The notes under the pieces: model-generated | Databases searched by the model: none | The model's input: only the letters and a program-made list of their open reading frames with translations | What the model was told of the DNA's origin: nothing | Assembly (NCBI GenBank): GCA_007258455.2 | Contig: VDFB02000003.1 | Location: forward strand, 36,893,733-36,957,732 | Length of the DNA stretch: 64,000 bases | Reading direction: 5' to 3' | DNA from: Sequoia sempervirens | Lineage: Eukaryota; Streptophyta; Pinopsida; Cupressales; Cupressaceae | Made by a program: the position numbers and the translations under genes | In this document: positions 22,039 through 35,224 of the stretch, one piece after another | Position numbering within the stretch: position 1 is the stretch's first letter | Layout of the letters: every line of letters begins with the position of its first letter

Positions 22039-23780
22039 TATTTCAGCTAGTTTTAGCTAAAATCCTTTTAAAACTTCAACCAAATAAACTTGGTCTTTGT
22101 ACCCTCCCAAATTTTTTCAAACTGATTTTTTCATTTTCTTGATCCCAATTGAATGATCCAACTATTGTGTAAGAAATATTTGAACTTCTTACAATGGATT
22201 TTTTGTAAGGGTGGTACTCTGACTTGATTACTTTCCTCTTTTGCACGTTGAGCCTTATTTAAGACTTGAATTCATGTCCAAAATAGAGTTGTAAAATAGA
22301 TTTAATGTATCAAGTTAAAGAGCAGATATTTTCACAAGGATTGGATGAAATGAAAAACAACTCTACCCTATGAAATCACCCACTTGCATTGGTTTTCTCC
22401 AAATAGCACATAACATGGAGCCAAGTCCACCACTACATAACATATTTAATTAATTCATGGTGTAATAAACTCAACCAATTCATGACAAGTGAATAAAGAG
22501 TTATTTAATGCAATAAATTGATGAAAAACAGTAGGCTTAACCTACCACTTGCTGCACCTATCAACAACAAACAAGGAAATCAAAGCATCATCATCTAATA
22601 TCAAATAAAATATCATTTTTAAATAGAGGGATGTTAGAAAAAAAACCTGATAAAAATTAAAGCAGCGAATAAGCGAACAAGTGTTGAGAGGGCAACGGCC
22701 AGAGTTGTGCCTCCAACAGATTTGGCACTCACACATGCACCTTGCCAAGCTAGATCTAGTCACCTCAAGATCCATGGCTCACTTTATATTTTAATTTCCC
22801 CTAGATCCAACAATCCAAATCCCTCTAAAAATTTGCAAAGCTTGTTACGTTATACAAATCACCGTCATTCTATAAGACATAGCCTCTGTCGATCTAGAAA
22901 ATATCGGTCAACGGGAAGGATTCTAACCCAGGGCGTGTGGCTTACAAAGACCAAATTTATATGTATGTGTGAGGAGTAAAAGAACAAATGAATAAACAAA
23001 ATCCTTCTGAAGAAGTAGAGACAAAAGATTGCATCAATTAAAATAATCGATCCTTTTTTTTACCACTACAATAAAATACAGATAATGATAGATGCCTGCA
23101 ATGGGCATGATGTTGATGATAGATGGCTGCCAAAGAAGAGGCTGTGAGTTGTGTGAAATTCTATTTAGGAGGCATGGGTAGATTGTTTCATGGAGCAAAT
23201 TTTTGATGTTGGATTCAAATACATTCCAAGCAGATCGTGGGGTTGAGATGGAGCGATGGTTGAATATTTAGCTTCCAAAAAAACCTTGTGTAAACGCAAA
23301 AATTTGCAACAAAAAAGGAACCCCTATAAGTAAGGATCTGCAGAGGCCTTCTGTGTATAAAGGGAAATTTCAATACTAAAACTTAGCCAAGGTTGAATGA
23401 TTTGTAGCCAATATCCATTCACAAAAGGTTTTGGCTAGTAACTAATAGTCCACCGAGCAAGAGAAATTGCCACAAGTTTGCACCTAATACAAGGTTGAAG
23501 GAGATATTTACTAACTCGTAGGGATGAGGTCCTTTGGAGGGGTTAGATGGTGTGTTAGATGGTGTGTACTAGGTTGAAAACTCTTCACGCCTCTAATCTA
23601 TAAAGATAGAAACAGTTGGTCACCCCTTGAAAAAATCCCTCCTAATATCTCATTTGAAGTTGCATACAAATCAAAATAAAAGACCACGATGCAACAATAA
23701 AGGAGGAAGAAAAAGTAGAAAGCAGGTTTTAAACCAAAGGAAACAATAAACAAATGTGAACAAAAACAAAGACTATATTT
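22039..23780. other. Non-coding; probable leader of minus-strand gypsy element
   Basis: There is no ORF that I can support. Because a gypsy PBS and LTR lie immediately to the right in minus orientation, at least the right part should be the 5' leader of that element. Where it ends is not visible. Confidence 0.4.
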
Positions 23781-23802
23781 CTGCCCCACGGTGGGCACCA
23801 AA
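23781..23802 (-). other. Gypsy primer-binding site
   Basis: Read on the minus strand, TTTGGTGCCCACCGTGGGGC is the familiar plant Ty3/gypsy post-LTR sequence TTTGGCGCCCACCGTGGGG with one change. It directly abuts the LTR end tctaca. Confidence 0.65.
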
Positions 23803-23803
23803 A

Positions 23804-24847
23804 TGTAGATTTTGATCCTACAAATGCTTAAACTTTGACATATATTAGCATTGTTAGTCAATTCAAACAAATAAAATCAAACATCCCTATGAAATACTTC
23901 ATCATGTTAGATATGAAAACAAGATAAAAATAAAACAAGGAAGCTAAATGAAAGCATAAGAAAACATGAATCGAACTCTATCCCATAGTGGGAGTGGTGC
24001 TCTTTTCATGTGAAAAGGATGCCCTTTCCCACCCCCTTGATAAGCTTCCAATGATGAACACAATGTGATGGAGATGCAAAGACGGAGATGAAAAGTGCCT
24101 ATAGTGCAACTGCATAAGATTTTGGATGTTTTTGGATGATTGTGGATGATTGTGGATGATTTTTCAAGTAGAAGTGACTTATTTATAGGGTTAAAGAGTT
24201 GAAGAATGGAGAGATGGAAGGAATGTGGAACTAAAGGAGAGCCAATGAGATTGTGACACTTGTCACATGGTTAATGGGTGAATTTGGAGCACATTTTGGA
24301 GAATGTGCATAGTTAACGCATGTGGCTGAGGTGTAAGAGAGGTGTAAGAGAGATTAATGCATTTTAAAGAGGCATTCAATGAATGTGATTGAGATATTTT
24401 GGAGGGAAATCGTTTGGGAAAGAAATTCAAATAAATGGAGTTAATGAAGGAATATATCCCTTAGAATATGCCTTTGTGAGGAAAAATGAGATAATTAGTT
24501 AATTAAAAGAATCTATTTTCATGTGCAAGTTGGTTAGTTAATCAGGGGTTTAGGTTTGACCAAGGTTGATTCAAAAGCTAGAGGATGGGTAATGATGGTT
24601 AGGGGTTAATTAATTTAGATTAATTAACTTGAAGGGATTAGGGGATTTTACATTTGATTTGGTTAATTTGATTTATCAAATAAAATGAGAGGACTTTAAG
24701 GTATTTTATTAAATAAATTGATTTATATTTAATCAAACATGATGAACATTGGTGAATTAATCTAATAAACTACTTTATTTGATTAATAGAGGAATTTGAT
24801 GTTAATTAGTCATATTTAAATGCATAATGTCGATTTACATGTCTACA
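23804..24847 (-). repeat. 5' LTR of a minus-strand gypsy element
   Basis: The boundaries are TGTAGA at 23804 and TCTACA at 24842-24847, a matching inverted terminal hexamer, giving 1044 bp. On the minus strand the LTR reads TGTAGACATG... and ends ...TCTACA next to the PBS. A short ggatgattgt triplication lies at 24130-24165. No partner LTR is recognisable in the window, and the interior may have been split by the LINE and by the gypsy-like element to the left. Confidence 0.6.
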
Positions 24848-25703
24848 GAGACACATGATGGTGGAAGAGTAATTATTTATTAGGAGAAAAATGCATTTTT
24901 TTAAGGGGTATACCTATACAATAATGACTAAAATTATATAGTAAAAGATGGTTCTGGTGGGTCATCTCTGTTTTGCTTGGAAGACTATTTATTCATATTA
25001 TTAAGGCTACTTTCTAATAAAATTCTAGGATGTATTAGTTCTTTATTGATCATATGTAGGAATTTCTTTGATTGGAAAATATATTTATTGACCATGTATG
25101 TTTTCTTGATGCTCACTATAAATAATGATCATCAGATGAGTAGTGGTAGCCATCAATCTCAAGAATAAGTTAAAATATTTAACAACAGTGATGCACCTAG
25201 AATATTTTAAATGAAATGTTCCATTCTATAAAGGTTTTGAATGGTAAAGAAATAATATGAATATGATAGTTTCTCTATGGGGATTGAAGTCTTAATGACA
25301 CCCATTGATCTCAATATGGTGATTATAGGCATTAACAATGCAATTTTTTAAATGATACCATTCTAATGGGGAAAATGCAATAATTGGGAGTCGTGCATAT
25401 ATTTTGTTGCTAGGAGTAACTTAAAAAATGATAGAGGCTTATTGTATGTAGTAAACAAAGGTAGAATCAAATCCATTTGGCATAGGCCACTCTTTCAACT
25501 TCAATTTGATTCATGAATTGATAGAGGTATGTGTTACATGAATGATTGTGTACATGATTGAATTATTTTATTTCCTTTCTTATGTGGAGTCCAGGACCAA
25601 AGAGGATCTATTTCTTGTAAGATAAATCTATTTGACTACATAAATATAACTAAGAATTTAATACTCAACCCAAGAATATTATATTCTTCTATGCTTAATG
25701 TTG
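24848..25703. other. AT-rich DNA, no feature seen
   Basis: One 63-codon ORF at 24977 has no recognisable feature and looks like chance. Confidence 0.4.
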
Positions 25704-25708
25704 TAACC

Positions 25709-26659
25709 TAAATGGAAGCTGAGTGAGCGGAAACAACTTCCTACAATAATCTAAGTAGGGGAGAGTTACAAAAAAAAAATCAACACCTTATACAGTTACA
25801 ATAAGAGAAGCACATGGAGAATAAAGGAATAGAATAGAAACAACACATATAATAGTGACACCAAATATACATGGGGAAAACCCTTTCGAGTAAAAAGACC
25901 CACCCTCCAAAAGCACAATACTTCTATATTACTTCAAATAGGAGTTACAATACAACCCAAGTACAAATCTTCTTCAACAAGTGTTTCATCACGAACACCT
26001 ATCTTGGAGTAAACCCAATAGCACTTCGTTATCTGCAAACAAACTATGCATTCTACAATGCAAGGCACTCAATATATAGAGATATACAAGCTTCAAGAAG
26101 CATCTAGAAGGAGAGGGGTGTCCAAATCCACATGGCACAATATCCCATGCCATATACATGCATTTGGACACATATAACATATTCCCTTAGACCCCTTATA
26201 ATTGTCAAATATGCAAATATTCCTTCCTCAAGCTTGGGTGCCCAAAATATGCTAAAAATATATTATGAAAAATTCCTTACACATCTTACAACTATCATAG
26301 AATCTATCATAACTAATAGCACTTACAACTATAAGAGAATCTATCATAACTGACCAAGAATACTCGATTCACTTACAACTTGTCATAACCCAACTTGGGT
26401 GCCGAATTTCTCCATGCAACAAGATGCCTTATGACACATCATAGAATTTGTCATAGGTCAAATATTCCAAAGTGGGATGCCTTTCTCCACTTGGGATGAT
26501 TATGTGTCATCTAGTCATCTCCAATGGGGATGCCACCTAACTGGTGGGTCCCAATTTATGACATAACACCATAGAAAATTAAATAATACAAATAAATACA
26601 ATAATACATTAATTAAATAAATATTAGGACTCTAAGGTTGAGACACCTTAATCCCAACA
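25709..26659 (-). repeat. Copia 3' LTR (minus strand)
   Basis: The 951-bp copy matches 30915-31865 along its whole length. It ends at aatcccaaca (26659), beyond which the RNase H region begins. Confidence 0.9.
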
Positions 26660-27200
26660 TTCTCCCACTTGTGGAAGACTTGCCAAGATTCATACAAAAT
26701 CATCTACTCAGGGCCCCAAGGCCTATGGAATCGGAACACCATATGAACTTCTTCATTCTCACTAGTTTTGTCAATGTATCTACAACATTCACCATTTGAA
26801 GTATCAACCTTTTCTAGGTTCACCTTTCCATATTCTACCATATCTCAAACAAAATTATACTAAACATTGATGTGCTTTGTTTTGGCATGGAAGGTAGGAT
26901 TCTTTGCTAGACAAATCACACTTTGACAAATACAACAAATAGTAATTTGTCCTGCATCCAAACCAATATTAGAATACAATCTCTTAAGTCAAATGGCTTC
27001 CTTACAAGCATGAGGGCTGCCATATACTTTTCCTCTATCATGGACAATGCGACTACAACTTACTACTTACTCATCCAACTAATAGCACCACCAAACATCA
27101 TAAACACATAACCACTGGTGGATCTTTTGTTGTCAATGTCACCTACCCAATCTGAATCCACATATCCATGAATGCTCACAAAATACTAAGGTCGATTAGG
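26660..27200 (-). pseudogene. Copia RNase H region
   Basis: The minus strand reads GYVDSDWVGDIDNKRSTSG around 27115-27172, the hallmark of Copia RNase H. The remainder is degraded by stops and frameshifts but stays in Copia order between RT and the 3' LTR. Confidence 0.75.
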
Positions 27201-28250
27201 GTAACCATGATAACACAAGGCATACTCGAAAGTACCTTGTAAATATCTAAACACTCTCTTAACTGCATTCCAATGCACCCATCTAGGATTAGCCATCAAA
27301 TGGCTAAGGACTCCCATTTCTTGGGAAATGTTTGGTCTCATACACCATCACATACATCAGACTGACAACTGCACTTTCATATGGTACTTTGGTCATGTCC
27401 TCCATCTCAGTAGGATATTTTGGGCAATCATTCATAGAAAGCTTCATCCCCCGCATCACAAGAACAACTAACTGTCTACAATCTACCATGTTGAATCTCT
27501 CTAACATCAACTTCGCATACTTGATTTGGCTTAACCAAAGCTTTATGTTAGATCTGTCTCTCATAATTTCCATTCCTTGATATACCTAGCTACACCTAGG
27601 TCTTTCATCTCAAACTATGCTGACAACTGAAACTTTAAATCTAAAATCATACTTTTACCATTCCTAGTAAAAAAACATATCATCTACATATAAGACAATA
27701 ATGAGAATGTGACCATTATCAAATTTAAAATATACACAACATGGTCAGATTTAGATCTCTAAAATCCCAATGACAACACATAGGTATCAAACTTCTTGTA
27801 CCACATTCTAGGAGACTATTTCAAACCATAAAGAGACTTCTCAATTTTCAAATCAAATTTTCCTTACCTTTTTCAATGAAATTCTCTTGTTATGACATGT
27901 AAATCTCTTACTCCAAATCACCATGAAGGAATGTTGTCTTTATATCCATTTGTTCCACTTCTAAATCATATGTTGTTGCAAGTGATAACAAAAGCTAAAT
28001 AGATGTCAACTTCGCATCAGGAGATAATATCTCCCCATAATCAATTCTCTCCACCTAAGGAAACCCCTTAGCAACCAATCATGCCTTATACTTCTCAACA
28101 CTGCCATCAGGACCACACTTTTTCTTGAAAACCCATTTACAACCAATAGGTTAATGTCCAGTAGGCAAAGGTACTAGATCCCAAGTCCTATTTTTTTTAA
28201 TGAATCCATCGCCTCGCCCATCGATTGCATCCAAGAATATGAATAACTCA
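27200..28250 (-). pseudogene. Copia reverse transcriptase region
   Basis: The catalytic motif YVDDM is read on the minus strand at about 27675-27692. The thumb/connection segment KYAKLMLERFNM lies near 27500, within a readable piece at 27304-27573. Upstream parts survive only as short readable pieces. Catalysis would be RNA- and DNA-templated DNA synthesis. Confidence 0.8.
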
Positions 28251-28673
28251 TACCCATTGCCTCTCTAACCATCCTAGGCTCATCAGTGTTAGTAATCAAA
28301 TAAAAAATGTAATTGGAATCCAATAATGAATAACCAAACCTTTCTAGTTTTCACCAAACTCATGTAGACCTCCTCAAAGGCTAAGGTTGAGGTTCTTTTT
28401 CTTCTTTAAAACTTTTAGATCTACTTGAGCTCTCCTCATCATCATGTCCAACAAGAGTGTGTAGTTCTTCTTTCTTCGAAGTAGGTGGAATCTGAATTAC
28501 CTCCTTCTTTTGTTTCTCCTATTTTTTTGGTTGCAACTCAACAGTGGAAGGTTTCATCTCTCTGAAAATCATACTTCTACCATAGATATCCTTGTGAGCT
28601 TCTAGATCCCAAAGCTTGTACCCTTTCACACCAACACCATAGCTAATAAAGATACACTTAACAACCTTGTTTT

Positions 28674-29200
28674 CTAACTTTGACCTCTTCTCAATCGGAA
28701 CATGTGAGCATAACCTTCACAACCAAATACTCTGAGATGTCTCATCGAAGGATTTTTACCAAACCACGCCTCCATGGGTGTCTTTCCAAGAAATGCTGAT
28801 GTATGAGATCTATTGATAAAATAACATGCAGTGGGTACCACTTCAACCCAAAACTTTTGTTCAATGCTAGCTCTACTCAACATACTCCTAGCCCTCTCCA
28901 TCAATGTTTGGTTCATCCCTTATGCAACTCTATTTTGTTGTGGAGTGTAGGGAGTTGTCTTATGTCTCTCAATCTCATGCTCTTTACAAAACTTTTCAAA
29001 CTCTGTGGAACAAAACTCGCCACCATTATCAGTCCTCAAACACATAATCTTTATGATAGTCTAATTTTCTACCAAGGCCTTAAACTCCTTAAACTGACTA
29101 AACACTTTAGCTTTAAATACTTCTGAGAAAGTAAACGAATGTCCTTCTACTATAATCATCTATGAAAAAACAAAATATACATATTTTGATAATGAATGAA
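28674..29200 (-). pseudogene. Copia integrase core and C-terminal part
   Basis: The readable segment contains GGEFCS..F, then HEIERHKTTPYTPQQN, then NQTLMERARSMLSRA and FGCEGYAHM, all typical of Copia integrases. A stop separates PQQN.VA from MNQTL. Confidence 0.8.
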
Positions 29201-29359
29201 CATTCATTGGATGAAAAATGTCTAAATAGACATAGTCCAAAACCCTAGAAGACTTGTGAGAACTAGAATAAAAAGAAACATGGTGTTGTTTTCCATATAC
29301 ACAATGTTCATAAAAATCAAACATCAGATTACAATCATCAAGGCCTTCAACAAGAATCT

Positions 29360-29970
29360 TATTTTGCAGCACGTCCTTACACCCTTCTCACCAATGTGAC
29401 CAAGTTGTTGGTACCATAACATTGTCTTCTCTGCAAGAAGCTTCATTTCCATGGAATGAGCATCATTAGGTACCCAAAATGCACGACCATCTAATGTAGC
29501 TGCAACATGCTTCTTCTCTATATGATCTAATGGTGAGGATGAAGAATCAAAATATCTCTTATTCGATACATCAGAAGAACTATTGCACTATATAATGCAT
29601 GCATCAAGCTAAAACAGAGTACCAATACAGACTCCCTTAGCTAACACCATAGCTCCTCTAGTCATCTTGCATCCTCCACTAGAAAAGCCAACTTGCACTC
29701 CTGAATCATTCAGTTTACTTACAGAAAGTAGATTTCGTTCCAAACCTGTGATATGTTAGACACCATCAATCCCATTCACTCATCCATCAAGAAATCTAAT
29801 TTTGACTCTTCAACGACCAACAATCTTCAAGTGAGATTCATCACCTGGGTACACCTCTCTGCTATCATACTCCTCATACTTCAAAAATCAATCTCTATAA
29901 GAGGTCATGTGAAAGGATGCATGTGAATCTATCAACCACACATCATCCATTGCATGGGCTACCAAGATTG
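29360..29970 (-). pseudogene. Copia protease and GAG-pre-integrase region
   Basis: The protease active-site region reads DDVWLIDSHASFHMTS, so the usual D-S-G-A-S has His in place of Gly. Toward the integrase, AEKTMLWYQQLGHIGEKG matches the GAG-pre-integrase pattern (LW..RLGH). The changed glycine would inactivate the protease. Confidence 0.7.
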
Positions 29971-30049
29971 AAATAAATGCTTCTCCATCATCTTGGGATG
30001 ATTTCTCAGATTTAGAATCAAAGAAAGACTTGTTTTTCTTCTTCTTCTC

Positions 30050-30823
30050 TTCCTTGCAATATTTCTAAATGTGACTAGTTTCGCCACAGTTCCAACATTT
30101 TTCCTTGGAATTCTTACCAGGAGACTTAGATCTCTTCAGATACTTTGACTTAGATTTCTTATCTTTCTTTTTTCCTCTCTCCTTTGGTTTTCCACAAACA
30201 GCAAGGGCTTCCTTAGCCATCTCAAAAGACTTCCTTCATATCTCTTCAAATAATAATTAGGCAACAACCTTAAATCCATCTTGAAGGTGGAAGTAGTGCT
30301 TCCAATAGCCATTACTAAGTGATTCCAAGAGTCTGGCAACAAACACAAAATGAGTATGCAACAGTCTTGTTCATCAATCTTGTCTCCAATGGAACCCAGT
30401 TGTGCAACCAACATGTTAAAAGAGTTCAAGTGATCTGCCACAGATCCTCCATCTTCCATTTTCAAAGAATACACTTATTTCTTAAGAAAATCTTGTTTAC
30501 CAGGAATTTAGCTTGATAGACATCATCAAGCTTCTTCCACAGAAAAGCAGAAGTTTTCTCTTCGAGGACATTTAGGAGGATGAAATCAACCAAACAAAGC
30601 CTAGAATAAGACCCTTGGCTTTCCTATCTATGAGATCCTAATCCTCTTGTTTCATGCTAGATGGCATAGTTCCAAAAATTGCAAGCCATAGATCATGATC
30701 TACAAGTACGTCTTCCATTTTGAGCTTCCAAAGTTCAAAATTACCACCATTAAACTTCTCCATCTCAATCCTCCCAAATGTGACTGTCATCTCTTTCCTA
30801 AAACAAGGTAACAAAACAAGCAC
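30050..30823 (-). pseudogene. Copia gag with zinc knuckle
   Basis: The N-terminus reads MEKFNGGNFELWKLKMEDVL, typical of Copia gag. The capsid region continues at 30474-30136 (SVADHLNSFNMLVAQL). The CCHC knuckle CWNCGETSHI.KYC is at about 30057-30100 and carries an in-frame stop. At least one frame break divides the two halves. Confidence 0.8.
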
Positions 30824-30900
30824 TTTTGTAGAACTCCCATTGAAACAAAGATCAGCTCAAAAAACCCTTCTAACCCAACAAAAGAATCAAGGTTGGCCAG

Positions 30901-30912
30901 GCTTTGATACCA
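30901..30912 (-). other. Copia primer-binding site
   Basis: The minus strand reads TGGTATCAAAGC, complementary to the 3' end of initiator tRNA-Met, two bases from the LTR end. Confidence 0.85.
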
Positions 30913-30914
30913 AC

Positions 30915-31865
30915 TAAAAAGAATTTAGGTGAGTAGAAACAACTTCCTACACTAATCTAAGTAGGGGATAGTTATGAAATTTGTTTTTAACACCTTATAC
31001 AATTACAATAAGAGAAGCACATAGAGAATAAAGGAATAGAACATCAATAAAACATATAATAGTGACACCAAATATATGTGGGGAAAACCCTTTTGGGTAA
31101 AAACCCCACCCTCCAAAAGAATAGTACTTTTATATTACTTCAAATAGGAGTTACAATACAACCCAAGTACAAAGCTTCTTCAACAAGTGTTTCATCACAA
31201 ACACCTATATTGGAGTAAACCTGGTAGCACTTTGTTACCTGCAAACAAACTAAGCATTCTACAATGCAAGGCACTCAATATAGAGAGAGATACAAGCTTC
31301 AAGAAGCATCTAGAAGGAGAGGGGTGTCCAAATCTACATGGCACAATATCCCACACCATAGACATGCATTTGGACACATGTAACATATTCCCTTACACCT
31401 CTTACAATTTTCAAACATGAAAATATTCCTTCCTCAAGCTTGGGTTCCCAAAATATGCTAAAAATAGATTATGAAAAATGCCTTACACATCCTACAACTA
31501 TCATAGAATCTGTCATAACTGAAAGCACTTACAGTTGTAAGAGAATCTATCATAACTAACCAAGAATACCCGATTCTCTTACAACTTGTCATAACCCAAC
31601 TTGGGTGCCAACTTTCTCCATGTAACAAGATTTCTTATGATGCATCATAGAATCTATCATAGCTCAAATATTCTAAAGTGAAATGCCTATATCCACTTGG
31701 GATGATTATTGGTCATCCAATCATCACCAATGAGGATGCCACCTAGCCGGTGGGTTCCAATTTATGACATGACACCATAGGAAATTAAATTATACAAATA
31801 AATACAATAATACATTAATTAAATCAATATTAGGACTCTAAGGTTGAGACACCTTAATCCCAACA
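30915..31865 (-). repeat. Copia 5' LTR (minus strand)
   Basis: It is 951 bp, the same length as the partner LTR, starts TGTTGGG on the minus strand, and is followed by the TSD TAACC at 31866. Confidence 0.9.
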
Positions 31866-32158
31866 TAACCCGTGTCATGAACAAATTACATCTAGGGTAA
31901 CCTATTGTGAATATACATTATTCTTTAAAGAACAAACATTTTGGATATTTTTTGTATAGGGTAGTCTATGGGATCAAACCATGTATATCTTTGTTTTTAA
32001 ATGTTAAGGAATTATCTTATATGATACCAAGACAAAGGTAAATTATAATATAGAGACCTCTACATAGTTAGATGTCTTGATATGTAACTAAAAACTATTA
32101 TGGAATGTGTGTATTTTTCAAATCATGATTTCTAACTTTTCAATATTGGTGTTTAAAG

Positions 32159-32320
32159 TGAAGTGGATAAAGACTTGATGATTCATTCAATATAATACAA
32201 AGAATTTATACAACTTGGAGTGGGAACGGTTGGAAGTGATTGGTTGTAGAATAGTTTAATTGCATACTCATACACCCAACCATACAATGTAATATAACAA
32301 TATTACTAATAATACTACCA
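32159..32320 (-). repeat. 3' LTR of short-LTR element
   Basis: It runs from TGAAGTGG to ...actacca and matches 38084-38233 through the ggataaagactt, catactca.acaccc and ccatacaatgtaatataa blocks. Confidence 0.8.
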
Positions 32321-32330
32321 TTGCCCCCAT

Positions 32331-33741
32331 TATTACATTGTTCCTATAATCACAAAATCACCTTGTCAAGGGACTCCCCTTAAGGCTTACATAACAAAAC
32401 TTGTTGATAACAAAATATATATACATCTTTATGAAGATCTTCCTTGAAGAAATAAATCTTGAATCAAATGGAACTCCTCCAAGTTTCCTCATAACCCTCG
32501 AAAAGGTGTAGCTTCAAGCTAAATTCCCAAGTTCATCCTCCCATCAACTCCTGAATCATAGACCGTGATTATTGGACAACAATCCTCCAATTTTTCTACT
32601 CAACCCTCGTAAAGGTATAATCCTTGGTCCATACCGTAATTATTGGAAAATCATCCTCCAAGTTGTCTCCTTGACACTTGTAAAGGTATAATCCTTGGTC
32701 ATAGTCTCATGAACTCTCTAGGTAACAATCCATATTGAGATCTTCACCAAACCCTTTACCTATCTCCAAAAATAAAACTTCACAATGCAATAACAAGGAA
32801 AAGCAAGAAATTAAAGCCAAAAATGCTTCTCATGCAAAGCATCATCTCAAAGTGAGAAATTGACTTGAGATGATGGAAGTTCCTCCATACTCTGATGCCA
32901 TCAGCCTCCAATATGACCTTGTTATACTTTATCCATTTGACACCTTAGATGAGTCTTTGGATGCCTTGTCATGTGTAATAAAGATGGCTACAAAAATACA
33001 AGTGATCTTTGACAAATGTGTAGCCATGATTAAAAGATAACAATGTAAATTTCAACCAATAATAAACCCATACACTAGTCAACCTTATACCTCCATAAAC
33101 ACACCTTTATTTTCCTTATCACTCGAATACATACAATATTTAAAAAATAATAATTCTAAAATAACAAACCTCACACCATAATTACATCAAGAGAAAAATA
33201 GTTGTATGGAAGAACCTCCTTAAATAGCTTTTGTAGGTGTTTCAATTGCTTATAATCTGCATAGGAAAGAATTTATAATCACTGGAATAAAGACAAGGTG
33301 CTCATTTACAGATGTCACAGTGCATTAGAGATCTCTTCAATAGAACTTGATGCTATTTCTTCAATACCATCTGCCTAATCCTTGCAAGTTCATTAATTTG
33401 CTTCATTCATTATATCAACAAATAAGAAATTTAGGTTCAGCAAGTAAAGAATATTCAATTCTAGATTGATTGACAGATCTACAACGCATATGCATGAACC
33501 TTATTAAAAAATTAGAATGAAATTTTGGCAAACTTGTTTCCAAATAAAGAGATAGTCGTATCATTGAGAATGGTATCTCCACACTTCTTTCTTGCTTTAT
33601 ATTTTTCCTCTTGTTCTGCTCGCAAAGTAAAATATAATCGACTTTGAAGAAATAATAGCTACAAACTAACCACGAGTAAAGACCCTCTATAATTTGAAAC
33701 ATATTTAAGTCACAATCATTGTACTTCCACTTTCTAGGTTA
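32331..33741 (-). other. Left interior arm of short-LTR element
   Basis: A 95-codon minus-strand ORF at 33415-33702 shows no recognisable motif. The segment tcatcctccaa...aaggtataatccttgg is repeated around 32570-32640 and 32650-32700. I can support no gene. Confidence 0.4.
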
Positions 33742-33746
33742 GTGAT

Positions 33747-35120
33747 TGGTGCAAGAGCACCTAATCCACCATTTACAAATTTGAATACTTCAAGGTTTAT
33801 TAGGTGGTCAGTAGGTGAGTCTAGGGGTGTTTTGAGACTATTATGTTAAATAAGGTCTAAAAGACCATTCTTTATGTAATTGGATGGTTTTTGAGTTATT
33901 TAGGGTGGTTTCTAAGTCATTTGTGTCTAAAGAGCAAAAGTTGCACAAAATGCAAAAATGTTGTTAAGCAAAATTGACAAAAATGCAATTTTCAATAATA
34001 TGAAAGGTCTAAGGATTTGAAATTTATGTATGTTGGGAGGTTAGTTTTGGATGGAATATCTATATAAATCCTCTTCAAGGCTCGTGGAGCAACTGATGAA
34101 CATTGTATTGAAGATTTCTAAATAAAATACAACATTGATTCTATAAAATTTCTAAGTTTTTTGAACTTTGCAAGGGTTGTATGGACCCATACCACTTGTT
34201 TTTTCTCTAAAAATAAATGTAATGTATGGTAGTATGGATTAGCTTCATATTGTGTCAATTTTGAGATTCTATCAACAAATTTTGTGAGGGATATGCCATG
34301 TTTTCTAAATCTGTCTGTAATAGGCCAGTAAAGGGATTGTTTTGAGATCAAAATGATGTAACAGTCAATCCACCTATTGTCTCAGTCTGTTGCTTGGTGG
34401 ATTGACTTGTTTGATGGTATGGTAGGTGTTAATATGCTTTAGGAATAAAGGGAAGAAATTTTTTTGGTCTGGGAGGTTTCCCTAGGGTTAAATAATGTAT
34501 TATTTTATGAAAAATGATGGTGTCAAGATAATGTTTTGATGAAATAGTGAAGTTCGTGGTCTGGTGGTGGATTTGTGAGTTTTTGCAAAGTATTTGAAAG
34601 GTGTTGGATGCAATTTTGAATTCTGAGAAGCCCATGTGATAGGTTATTCAATAAACCCTAGGACTTTTACATGAAAGTGAGGGTTTTCTAGATCAGTGCC
34701 TTAGAAGCCTGGAACATGTGAATTGATCATGGAATTTGGAGTATTGTATCACAATTTATGACTTTCAAAAGGGTTTGAGTGGTTATCTAGTATTTAAGTG
34801 ATACTTCCTTTGTAAATTTGGGCTAATTTAGTAGCCTTAGAATAGGGTAGAGTGATGGTTTTCAATTTTGTGTCAAAGAACCCTCATTGAATCTATTGGG
34901 AAGTTGTCTTATCTCTTGTTGAGAGTCTTAGAAGGTGTTGGTTTGTCCTTTGTATAGCCTTCTCCAAAAGATATCTCCATTTTTTAATTCTTGAAGGGTA
35001 GAAGCCTCTTATTGAGTTTTTTGAGAAAGTTGAGTGTTATTGTGGTCAAAGGCAGGGTTCTTTGTTGGAGACTAATCATTTTGTGTTGGAATAAGTGTTA
35101 TCACCACCTTGATTGCATCA
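33747..35120 (+). repeat. 5' LTR of gag-only element
   Basis: It begins TGGTGCAAG, ends gattgcatca, and is highly similar to 36262-37641 over its full length. Confidence 0.9.
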
Positions 35121-35122
35121 AG

Positions 35123-35134
35123 TGGTATCAGAGC
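35123..35134 (+). other. Primer-binding site of gag-only element
   Basis: TGGTATCAGAGC (initiator tRNA-Met) lies two bases after the 5' LTR. Confidence 0.9.
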
Positions 35135-35224
35135 TCAGGGATAAGGTCTCTTGTTGGTGATTTTATTGATTTTTGCAAGTTTGAAGAAATGTGATTGGAA
35201 GGTGAAAAGACAAGTTTGGTGAAG

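Larger units (their letters stand above)
25709..31865 (-). mobile_element. Complete Copia retrotransposon
   Basis: Two LTRs of exactly 951 bp (25709-26659 and 30915-31865) are flanked by TAACC at 25704-25708 and 31866-31870. Reading the minus strand, the 5' LTR is followed two bases later by TGGTATCAAAGC, an initiator-tRNA-Met PBS. Then come gag with a zinc knuckle, protease, integrase, RT and RNase H, the Copia order. The LTRs begin TGTTGGG but end TTTA rather than CA. All domains carry stops and frameshifts, so the element is dead. Confidence 0.9.

Noticed and set aside
24120..24170. ggatgattgt short tandem repeat as a minisatellite
   Set aside because: Only about three units within an LTR; too short to list separately.
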